From Chloroflexales bacterium ZM16-3 (GTDB lineage: Bacteria > Chloroflexota > Chloroflexia > Chloroflexales > Chloroflexaceae), in the NCBI GenBank assembly GCA_004138175.2, contig RYFE02000013.1, positions 62,001 to 126,000 on the forward strand: DNA of 64,000 bases, given 5' to 3'. A program made the translations under genes and the position numbers. Shown piece by piece: positions 8,301 through 14,730 of the stretch (its first letter is position 1; each line of letters opens with the position of its first letter). The notes beneath the pieces are model-generated. The model saw only the letters and a program-made list of their open reading frames with translations. It was not told the DNA's origin and did no database searches.

Positions 8301-8899
8301 AAGCGGTACTCGATCTGGCCCGATCCGCTCACCGCGTCGAGCACGCGGGCTAGCCTGTCCCGCTCGGCCTCGTAGTCTACCTCGGCCATGCCGCCCCAGC
8401 GGGTGCCGAGATCGTTCGGCGCACCGATGGCTATCAGGATGCGCAGCGGCCAGCGCTCAATCGGCCGCCCGAAGGGCGTGGTGCTGTCTACGTAGCGCGA
8501 GAAGGCCACCTGCGGGGTGGCCGCCAGCGGCACTGGCGCGCCCGCGCCCTCGCGGACGTGCATCAGCTCCCAGGGCACCGCCTGGAGCTCGGCGTCGCCG
8601 CTCTGGATCCAGAGCTGCATGTGCAGCACGCCCCGGTCGCGCTGGGCGATGATCCACGCCTGGCGGAAGAGGCCGTGCAGCGGGCCGCTGAAGAGCCGCT
8701 CGAAGAGCAGTACGCCATAGGCCGCCAGGTCGTCGCCCGAGGAGCGGGCCGGCGGTGGCGGGGGCATATCGCCCAGGCGCAGCCAGTCGCTGGCCGCGCT
8801 GCCGTCGCCGAGCGTGACCCGCACAGGGTACACCTGGCGGGCGGGGTCCCGGTCGCCGATCTGGGCGGTGAGGAGGTTTTCGCTCTGCTGGTCGGTCAT
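5306..8899 (-). CDS. CHAT-domain (caspase-like) protein with degenerate NTPase and HEAT-like C-terminus
   Basis: 1197 residues from the ATG at 8899 (GGAGG upstream; the in-frame extension to 9022 lacks support). Residues about 50-400 are a CHAT peptidase domain with the His-Cys dyad visible as FYGHG (His225) and LISCNTA (Cys272). A P-loop-like region follows, with SGGSRISRSLL in place of GxxGxGKS and a Walker B-like FVLLIDGFE. The last 600 residues are alpha-helical repeats with HEAT-like character. In other bacteria CHAT proteases act in programmed death or signalling after sensing partners. Between the P-loop helix and the next strand a 60-residue low-complexity insert (four TDSRLLP units) is encoded by a DNA repeat array. 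No obvious partner gene flanks it. Confidence 0.85.
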   Translation of the reverse strand: MTDQQSENLLTAQIGDRDPARQVYPVRVTLGDGSAASDWLRLGDMPPPPPARSSGDDLAAYGVLLFERLFSGPLHGLFRQAWIIAQRDRGVLHMQLWIQSGDAELQAVPWELMHVREGAGAPVPLAATPQVAFSRYVDSTTPFGRPIERWPLRILIAIGAPNDLGTRWGGMAEVDYEAERDRLARVLDAVSGSGQIEYRFLHPTTPETLVQGMEDGYQIVIFYGHGLYTPRLGTSLMLERADGAGRLLPAGDLIDALRRNGSRPALFILISCNTAAQRADPALDNLAIQIIRDGSVPAVVAMRDLISVDLARAFTQYLCDYLLRYGVIDRAVSAARRQVVDPDNAGWSTPVLYMRSRDGRLFVPNAQLEFARLLSNDPQISQAALASPAGPRLALLRARPDEQPSPQEARTLLDQLLALAGRRDSPAPIIVSGGSRISRSLLLQQWGWRQNRAQESGVGGWESGVGGRTAQDVDSDAQSTDSRLLPTDSRLLPTDSRLLPTDSRLLSPDSRPPTIAVYLTLADDRRLQAGARIEDLLIDAAAEIDPAHGVALMNLLSSGEERAESRFVLLIDGFEAISPALRPILAELLDALARRMPSQRIVISVEEHDAPAALRRNDTPWLALSPLSERQMRAYLCYRDQEDYMTHVRTIIRNGMRDLAGDPQLLTAIAEEMADGDGGGRLTRDDLLSGLLDRLMDRAAGPSAPRAVVRECVYALAWALHWSHRLRMPVAEAFQVIRAVLQDRSYAPEEIYRALISAGALVELGGVSAQLSHLDIQAYAAARALRRRPDMGSRLGDIMVMASFPARLAWWSPVLIGVAQRADDLSDLAPVWAMLRSEVSGPQAILAARCLGAFTQAQRQSRSLRALLRATSDDSEAQQAALLDSILIELNPRFEPSASSRALLAEALGQLPYQKVRAALRRQIGERILLIDDIWQHDRPLVRMAAARSLRDMTGVKDNDEQIDALLAAWRRGRAEPLLAALDDQAHSPEAHSPEARILAALALSDLSDQAGVQKRLVDLLLRDDVKGPKKEWQAVQAAIADALILEADEGLAGLLADALAGRPELPLRTEVLLIGIVGACASHQLALMDWLYERLSGAAIPLVSGIARSALARALACGPFEMLSSNGSPITQELETQARQIIEEPITADAPMVATLRRLAIESLVWLGVTGDGTPPEAIASWPVALRQSWWESVGG
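7369..7541. repeat. in-frame heptamer/21-mer repeat arrays inside the CHAT gene
   Basis: Four 21-base units (three heptamers: AGGAGTC, GGGAGTC, GGTGGGC) run from 7383 to 7466, preceded by related sequence from 7369. An oppositely oriented array of GACTCCC-type heptamers lies at 7503-7541. The two arrays are complementary and bracket about 35 bases, giving a large potential hairpin. Because 21 is a multiple of three, unit gain or loss would not shift the frame. Confidence 0.85.
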
Positions 8900-8970
8900 A
8901 ACCCTCCGCTGGGGGGGCAGGGCGGTGAGGGGTGTCCGGCGGCAAACGGTCAAGCTGCTACGAACCATGC

Positions 8971-10200
8971 CTAGTAGTGAATGTCCACCACCGTGCCGAT
9001 ATCGGCCCACGCGTAGAGCCACTCGGCGTCGTCGATGCGCAGGTTCACGCAGCCGTGAGACATGCGCACCCCGCTGCCGTGGGCGTTGTGCCAGTAGGTG
9101 CCGTGGAAGGCGACGCCCCCGACAATATACTGCACCCAGGGGATGTGTGGCACGTACCAGCTCTCGCCGCCGATGCTGCCGGTCATATCCTGCATGGGCA
9201 GGCGGTAGTAGATCGCGAACTCGCCGGTCGGCGTGTTGAACCCGTCGCGGCCGGTGGCCACCGGCGCGTGCCAGACGGCCAGGGTGCCCTCGTAGGCCAC
9301 CAGCTGCTGGGTCGAGAGGTTCACATCGATGTGGCGCTGCCAGATAGCCGGGCTCCAGATGGCTGTGCCGGAGAGTTGCTCGACCGGCGCGATATCGATG
9401 CTGCGGGCGGTGGCCAGGCGTCGGCCCATATCGCTCACCCGCACCTCATAGAGCGTGTTTAGGTTGAATCCGTTGATGGACTCCTGGCTGCGGAAGAACG
9501 AGTCCATATCCTCGGGCCACCACTCCAGGCGGGCGCGCTCGAAGTACTGCACCGTGCGCCCATCCTCTAGCAGCGGCTCGCTGATCGGGAAGCCGAAGAT
9601 GCCGATAGCGCCGTGGCGATCCCAGTAGCCGCGGATCTCGCCGCTCAGGCTGTGGCTCGTCTCGGGGAAGTAGCTCGCGCCGCTCTGCGGGTTCTCGACT
9701 CCGGCGAGGAGATCGGGGGCGATCCCGTCGGCGGCCACGAGGTCGCTGCCAATTAGGCCGAGCTGTACCGGGGCGTTGGGCGTCTCGGGGTGAAACTCGA
9801 AGCGGGCGCGCTCGAAGTACTGGACGATCCGCCCGCCCTCGACGAGCTCCTCGGTGATCGGGTAGCCGAAGATCAGCTTCTGGCCGTTGGCCCGCCAGAA
9901 GTTCAGAAAGCCGCTGCGGTTGCTCAGGTGGTGCCCGCTCTCGGCGAAGTAGATCGTCGGGCTGAGGGGCAGCTTCTGGGGGTCGATCGCGCCGAGCTGT
10001 CGTCCAACCTCCTGGCGCTGGGCCTGCTGGATCGCCTGGGCCTCGGCCACAGCGGCGCGGGCCTGCTGGGCGCTCATGGGTGCCGCAAAGTCGCCGACGG
10101 GTATGCTGGCCTGGGCCGGGCGGAGCCAGAGCGTCGCGGCACCTGCGATGAGGGTGATCAGGAGAAGGGTGGCGGCGGTGATCAGTCGGCGAGGGGGCAT
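8971..10200 (-). CDS. exported L,D-transpeptidase (YkuD) with two LGFP-like repeats
   Basis: 409 residues. An N-terminal hydrophobic segment (residues about 5-25, LITAATLLLITLIAGAATLW) directs export. Two similar repeats follow, each with a YF-E-SHxLSxxxxxFW...FGxPIxE...GRxVQYFERAR pattern (about 65-130 and 165-230). The C-terminal YkuD domain has His in FHGTYWH and the nucleophile in SHGCVNL (Cys about 384). These enzymes form 3-3 cross-links or attach proteins to peptidoglycan in the cell envelope. GAGG precedes the ATG. Neighbouring export of a secreted protease suggests envelope context only. Confidence 0.9.
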   Translation of the reverse strand: MPPRRLITAATLLLITLIAGAATLWLRPAQASIPVGDFAAPMSAQQARAAVAEAQAIQQAQRQEVGRQLGAIDPQKLPLSPTIYFAESGHHLSNRSGFLNFWRANGQKLIFGYPITEELVEGGRIVQYFERARFEFHPETPNAPVQLGLIGSDLVAADGIAPDLLAGVENPQSGASYFPETSHSLSGEIRGYWDRHGAIGIFGFPISEPLLEDGRTVQYFERARLEWWPEDMDSFFRSQESINGFNLNTLYEVRVSDMGRRLATARSIDIAPVEQLSGTAIWSPAIWQRHIDVNLSTQQLVAYEGTLAVWHAPVATGRDGFNTPTGEFAIYYRLPMQDMTGSIGGESWYVPHIPWVQYIVGGVAFHGTYWHNAHGSGVRMSHGCVNLRIDDAEWLYAWADIGTVVDIHY

Positions 10201-10321
10201 AGGAACCTCAGTGTCTAGTACAGCTTTCCGAAAGTCCGCGCGGAGTTTTATACCGTTGCATGTGAGAAGCCTGCGCTACCAGCACCATTCTGGATTGTGC
10301 CACTACCCGTAATGGAATATC

Positions 10322-10435
10322 GCAATACCGCAGAAGTAACGCTGTGAGGCGTCCTGTCATTCTGAGCGAAGCGAAGAATCCCGGCCGGGACCCTTCGCTT
10401 CGCTCAGGGTGACAGCGTTACGTATGCTCTATTGC
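10322..10435. mobile_element. MITE-like palindromic element, type A, with 8-bp target duplication
   Basis: 114 bases with inverted ends GCAATACCGCAGAAG... and ...TATTGC, and an inner palindrome around CATTCTGAGCGAAGCGAAG / CTTCGCTTCGCTCAG. It is flanked by the perfect direct repeat GGAATATC at 10314-10321 and 10436-10443. No coding capacity. It lies 2 bases beyond the right duplication from the stop codon of the downstream-ending protease gene. Related copies are at 21811 and 29622. Confidence 0.85.
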
Positions 10436-10445
10436 GGAATATCTA

Positions 10446-13079
10446 TTACCGGCTCTTGCGGATCTCGGCGTCCACGCGGTGCGGGTTGCTCGCGTTGGCC
10501 GGGATGGCCACCTGCGCGTCGGCGAGGATGGGCCGGTAGCCCCGAGCGAAGACGATCACGCTGTATGCCTGGCCGCGCGGCACGGCCTCGTTCGTGCGGA
10601 AGACCCCGCTGTCGTCGGTGGTGCCCATGGTCAGGATCTCATCGGCGGTCAGGTTGTCGTCGGCGGCGGCCTGGCTGGCGCTGATCCCCGGCTTGATCAC
10701 GAAGAACTGTACCCCGCCCACGCCCCGGTGGGTGTCGGCGTCGCTGATCGTGCCCTTAATATAGACCAGGTCGTCGCTGCTGGTGGGCGGCGCGGAGGGC
10801 GCTTGGCCCGTGGTGCAGACCAGCAGCTTCACCTCGTCCACAAACATGCTCGACACATTGCCGCGCGGGTTCTCGGCCGAGAAGGCCAGTCGCACCGTCT
10901 TGCCGGCATAGGCCGAGAGGTCGGCGCTCTGCTCGCTCCAGGCATCGTCGCCCGCCGAGGAGGAGGTCTCCTCTACCGTTGCCAGGATGTCGCCGCTGGC
11001 GCTGGCCAGCACCACGCTAAACGTCGCGTCGTCGGCCAGGATGCCGAGCAGGCCGCTGAACTCCTGGTGGATCAGGCGGGCGTAGTTAAGCTGGACGCTG
11101 GTGGCGTTGGCTGGCAGCCGCACATCCTGGTAGATATACTGGAGCGGCTCCTGGTCGGTGCCGCCGAGCCAGGCGCTGCGCTTGCCGCTGCGCGGCAGCT
11201 GCGGGTCGATCAGGGAGGCGTCCCCGCGCGAGACCTGGATCCAGCCGCCGTCCTGCTCGAAGTCGCCGTTGGCGATCACGTCGCTACATCCTGCGGGCAG
11301 CGCCTCCACCGGCGGCGGGGCGCTCGGCCCGCCCGAGGGCAGGTTGCTGCCAGGCGAGACGGGCGGTGGGGCCGTGGGCGCGGCGCTGGTGGTGATGCCG
11401 ACCTGGGCGAAGGCGGCCTTTACGGCTGTCACCTCAGCCGCCCCGTAGAGGTCGGCGGCTGCCCGCGCGGTGGCATCAGCCGCATCCTTAAAGTCGGCAT
11501 CGGGGGTGAGGTACTGGGTGAGCGTGCGGTAGTAGATCTGCTCCATCTTGTCGGGGCCGAGCGCCTGGGCCACCAGATAGGCGGCGCGGTTGGGGATGCC
11601 GCTATTCACATGCACGCCGCCGTTATCGGAGCGGCGCGAGTTGGGCAGGTTCGCGTACTCTTTCATTGTCGCCGGCTGGCCGACACTCGACAGCGGCTTG
11701 CCCGCGTTGTAGCGCCCGCCCGCGTTCGGGTCCTGTAGGCTGCGCAGGTAGGGCACCGGATAGGGCGGCGACTTCACCACTTGCTCGCCGATCGTCCAGT
11801 TGCCCCGGTCGATCAGCGCGCCGAAGATATCGGCGAAGGACTCATTCAGCGCGCCGGGCTGCTTCTCGTAGATCAGGCCGGCGCTGCTCTCGATCACGCC
11901 GTGGGTAAACTCGTGGCCGACCACATCTAGCCCGTAGGGCAGCGGCTTAAAGATCTGGCCGCCGTCGCCATAGATCATCTGGCTGTACTCGCCCACCCAG
12001 GCCGCATTCTCAGCGTCCTCCGGGTCGCTGCCATAGTGAACCGTCGAGATCATCGGGCTGCCCTGGCCGTCGTAGGCATCCCGCTTAAACGTGTTCATAT
12101 AGTAGTCGTAGACTACCCCGGCACCGTCGTGGGCGGCCTGGGCGACGGCGTCCTTGCTGCGCTCACCCTCATCGACGAGCAGGCGGCCAGGGATGCTGGT
12201 GCCGTTGCGGGCGCTGTAGGTCTTGCGGCGCTTGATCGGCATCACCTCGTCGATCGCGTGGACGACCACGGGACGGCCTGCGTTGACGAAGAACCGCCAC
12301 TGGCTGAGCGGGCGCTCGGTGAGCAGCGTCACCTCCCAGACCAGGATGGCCTGGCCCTGGTCATCGACATAGATCGCCAGGCGGGTCTCGCTAGGCAGGG
12401 GCGTGATCTGGGCGCTGGCCGCGTCGCCGGGCGCGAGCTGCTCGGCGGTCAGGTTCGCCATAGCAGCGGCGTCGGCCTCGGCAGCGCTGATCGTCGGGGC
12501 GGTGGCGAGCTGGAGGGCAGGCATAAACTCGCCATTCACCGCCACCACCTGGCCGTCTGGGTCAAGATGAACCGCCAGCTGGTGGCCGAGCACTGGCAGC
12601 CCTCTGTACTGCTGGTCGAGGCGGACGTGGGCGAAGCCGCGCTGGAGGTCGGGCTCAAGCCGCAGCAGGCTTACATCCTCGGCGGCGGCGCGGATGCCAA
12701 AGAGGGCGCGGTTCTGATCGAGGAAGCCTCGGGCGATGGCGAGCGGGTTGCCGATCTCGGCGGGGGTGGGTTGGTAAGGCAGACGTCCGGCCGGGTCGGC
12801 GGCGCTCAGGAAGTCGGGGATGCCGCTGCGCTCATTCCAGCGCACGGTGAGCGGCTCTGGGCTGCGCGCCTGGAGCGCGACAAACGCCTCTGCGGGGGCA
12901 ACGTCGCCCAGCAGGGGCGTGCGGGCGACGAGCGGGTCGGCGGCGGGGATCTGCGGTGTGAGGCGCAGGCTGCGGGCGGCAGGGTGTGGCCAGAGCAGCG
13001 GCAAGGCGGCGAGCAGGTAGGCCAGGGCGAGCAGGAGCAGCGGGAAGGGGCTCAATCTCAGGGGCGCACTACGCTTCAT
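10446..13079 (-). CDS. secreted thermolysin-like neutral metalloprotease (M4) with C-terminal accessory domains
   Basis: 877 residues. A signal peptide (LLLLALAYLLAALPLLW) leads into an FTP/PepSY-type propeptide to about residue 280. The M4 catalytic domain has HEFTH (389-393) as zinc ligands and a third ligand in ALNESFADIFG (Glu about 413); NRAAYLVAQAL lies further on. After residue about 560 come a linker rich in Pro, a jelly-roll carbohydrate-binding-like domain and a carboxypeptidase regulatory-like beta domain. It should be an extracellular zinc endopeptidase activated by propeptide removal. Weak AGGAAG lies upstream of the ATG. Confidence 0.92.
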   Translation of the reverse strand: MKRSAPLRLSPFPLLLLALAYLLAALPLLWPHPAARSLRLTPQIPAADPLVARTPLLGDVAPAEAFVALQARSPEPLTVRWNERSGIPDFLSAADPAGRLPYQPTPAEIGNPLAIARGFLDQNRALFGIRAAAEDVSLLRLEPDLQRGFAHVRLDQQYRGLPVLGHQLAVHLDPDGQVVAVNGEFMPALQLATAPTISAAEADAAAMANLTAEQLAPGDAASAQITPLPSETRLAIYVDDQGQAILVWEVTLLTERPLSQWRFFVNAGRPVVVHAIDEVMPIKRRKTYSARNGTSIPGRLLVDEGERSKDAVAQAAHDGAGVVYDYYMNTFKRDAYDGQGSPMISTVHYGSDPEDAENAAWVGEYSQMIYGDGGQIFKPLPYGLDVVGHEFTHGVIESSAGLIYEKQPGALNESFADIFGALIDRGNWTIGEQVVKSPPYPVPYLRSLQDPNAGGRYNAGKPLSSVGQPATMKEYANLPNSRRSDNGGVHVNSGIPNRAAYLVAQALGPDKMEQIYYRTLTQYLTPDADFKDAADATARAAADLYGAAEVTAVKAAFAQVGITTSAAPTAPPPVSPGSNLPSGGPSAPPPVEALPAGCSDVIANGDFEQDGGWIQVSRGDASLIDPQLPRSGKRSAWLGGTDQEPLQYIYQDVRLPANATSVQLNYARLIHQEFSGLLGILADDATFSVVLASASGDILATVEETSSSAGDDAWSEQSADLSAYAGKTVRLAFSAENPRGNVSSMFVDEVKLLVCTTGQAPSAPPTSSDDLVYIKGTISDADTHRGVGGVQFFVIKPGISASQAAADDNLTADEILTMGTTDDSGVFRTNEAVPRGQAYSVIVFARGYRPILADAQVAIPANASNPHRVDAEIRKSR

Positions 13080-13149
13080 GACACGATTGCTTCCTGGTCA
13101 TCACCCGGTGTTCGCCGCAGCTTAAACCTGTCCCCTATCGTCTGTTGCC

Positions 13150-13788
13150 CTACGCCACATGCTCGCGGGCCAGGTAGTAGGTCATGCTATGCAGGACCGC
13201 CACCGGGTCGATATAGCGCACCCAGACGTGCTCGGGGGTCTGGAGGATAATCGGCGCGTAGCAGAGGATAGCGCGGATTCCTGCGTCGATCAGGATGTCG
13301 GCGACCGGCTGGGCCTCGGCGGCGGGCACGGCGATTATCGCCAGCCGCGCGCTCGTGTCGCGGATCACCTGCGACATGTGCGCGTAGTCAGAGATCTCGA
13401 CCCCGGCAACCAACTGGCCAACCTTCTGCGGATCGGTGTCGAAGAGGCCGACGATCTGTAGCCCCTGAGAGTGAAAGCCATCGTACCCGGCGATCGCCTG
13501 GCCGAGGTTGCCGACGCCAACAAGCACCACCGGCCAGCTCTGGGTGAGCCCCAGGATCCGCTCGATGTGGTTCAGCAGCTTCTCAACATCGTAGCCGATC
13601 CCCTGCTTGCCGAACTCACCGAAGTAGGAGAGATCCTTGCGGATCTGGGCGGCGGTGACGTTAATGCGCTCGCCGAGCTCTTGTGACGAGACCGAGTGGA
13701 TCCCCTCATCGAGCAAGTAGCGCAGGCTCCGTGAATAGAGCGGCAGCCGACGGATCACAACATCCGGCGGATCATCAAGACGTTCCAC
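13150..13788 (-). CDS. rex: redox-sensing transcriptional repressor Rex
   Basis: 212 residues, typical length. The N-terminal winged helix carries [33 protein letters not shown], the Rex DNA-binding signature. The Rossmann domain has [10 protein letters not shown] for NADH/NAD+ binding and the C-terminal swapped helix is present. Rex represses fermentation and respiration genes until the NADH/NAD+ ratio rises. The start is GTG at 13788, with GGAGG 6 bases upstream. A promoter and Rex-like operator lie just upstream, suggesting autoregulation. Confidence 0.96.
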   Translation of the reverse strand: MERLDDPPDVVIRRLPLYSRSLRYLLDEGIHSVSSQELGERINVTAAQIRKDLSYFGEFGKQGIGYDVEKLLNHIERILGLTQSWPVVLVGVGNLGQAIAGYDGFHSQGLQIVGLFDTDPQKVGQLVAGVEISDYAHMSQVIRDTSARLAIIAVPAAEAQPVADILIDAGIRAILCYAPIILQTPEHVWVRYIDPVAVLHSMTYYLAREHVA

Positions 13789-13806
13789 GGCTGGCCTCCA
13801 AAAGAA

Positions 13807-13854
13807 TTGTGAAGCATTTCGTGAAGTGTAGCACTAAGTTCTGATCAGTGTCAA
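13807..13854 (-). promoter_or_regulatory. rex promoter overlapping a Rex-type operator
   Basis: On the minus strand: -35 TTGACA (13854-13849), 18-base spacer, -10 TACACT (13830-13825), then TCACGAAATGCTTCACAA (13824-13807). The last 18 bases match the Rex consensus TTGTGAA-N4-TTCACAA at 11 of 14 defined positions, with a perfect right half. Placement over the start of transcription is what autorepression needs. Confidence 0.65.
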
Positions 13855-13875
13855 GCGAGAGAAAGGGGATTCCTC

Positions 13876-14655
13876 TCACCCGCGCCATAATCCTGGCGGC
13901 GCGAAGCGGGTGATCGCCTCGGCGGCGACGGGCCAGGCCGGGTCGAGCATCAGGTCGTGGGCGGCGTCGGCCACCACCACAAGATCGCCATGGTAGGCGT
14001 CGGCGGTGGCGCGCTGCACCTCCGGGCTGTAGGTGGAGTCGCGCCCGGCGGCGATGGTGAGTACCGGGGTGCGGCAGGCGGCGGGGCGGGGGCGCAGCAG
14101 CATGCTGCTCGGCGTCACCAGGGGGGGCTCGGGCACCATGCGGGATACGTGGCGGGCCAGATCGGCCTCGGAGATGTTGGGGCGGAAGAGGGCCGCGCGC
14201 ATGGCCTGCGGCTCAAGCCGGAGCATGGCGGGCAGGGATATCGGCTCGCCGGGGGGGCGCGGGGCAAAGTAGGCTCCCAGGCTTGCGGGCGAGCTACAGA
14301 GCAGCACCGCGCCAGCCAGATCGGGTGCGGGGCCGAGCGCGCCGGTGATGATCAGCTGGAGCAGGATGCCGCCCAGGCTGTGGGCCACCACCAGCGGGCG
14401 CGGGCCAACCGCCGCGATGGCGGAGCGCACATCGCTGGCGTACTGAACGACCGTGCTGCGGGCGAAGCCGGGCGGGCGCGGGCTGCCGCCGTGGCCGCGC
14501 AGACTCACCGCGTGGGACTCAAACCCCCGCGCCGCAAGGTCGGCCATCGCCAGCTCCCAGCACCAGGCCCCGTGCCACGCCCCGTGGATGAGCAGGATGG
14601 GTGTGGCGTGCCGCCGCCGCGCCGGGCGGGCGATGATATGCTCTAGGGTGATCAT
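13876..14655 (-). CDS. alpha/beta-hydrolase
   Basis: 259 residues. It has the oxyanion HG motif (LIHGAWHGAWCWE), the SLRGHGGS loop, the nucleophile elbow VAHSLGG (G-x-S-x-G like, Ser about 96), an acid in AAGRDSTYSPE and the catalytic His in ADAAHDLMLD near the C-terminus. No signal peptide. It resembles soluble esterases and carboxylesterases of the EstA/salicylate-binding-protein type; the substrate cannot be told. It is separated from the preceding gene by a long palindrome, so joint transcription is uncertain. Confidence 0.85.
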   Translation of the reverse strand: MITLEHIIARPARRRHATPILLIHGAWHGAWCWELAMADLAARGFESHAVSLRGHGGSPRPPGFARSTVVQYASDVRSAIAAVGPRPLVVAHSLGGILLQLIITGALGPAPDLAGAVLLCSSPASLGAYFAPRPPGEPISLPAMLRLEPQAMRAALFRPNISEADLARHVSRMVPEPPLVTPSSMLLRPRPAACRTPVLTIAAGRDSTYSPEVQRATADAYHGDLVVVADAAHDLMLDPAWPVAAEAITRFAPPGLWRG

Positions 14656-14670
14656 TGAGTTGGTGAAGAT

Positions 14671-14724
14671 GCGGAGGGACGCAGGAGGGACGCAGCATGC
14701 TGCGTCCCTCCTGCGTCCCTCCTA
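14671..14724. terminator. near-perfect 50-base palindrome between two minus-strand genes
   Basis: AGGAGGGACGCAGCATGC and its complement form a perfect 30-base palindrome (14683-14712), extended on both sides by a second copy of GGAGGGACGC. The GC-rich hairpin lacks a T-tract. It overlaps or touches the end of the next gene (stop at 14731). Likely transcript 3'-end structure; it could also be a repeat-derived hairpin. Confidence 0.6.
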
Positions 14725-14730
14725 GCGTCC

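Noticed and set aside
12036-13250. 404-codon plus-strand frame opposite the metalloprotease
   Set aside because: Shadow frame caused by high GC; the minus-strand product is a clear M4 protease.
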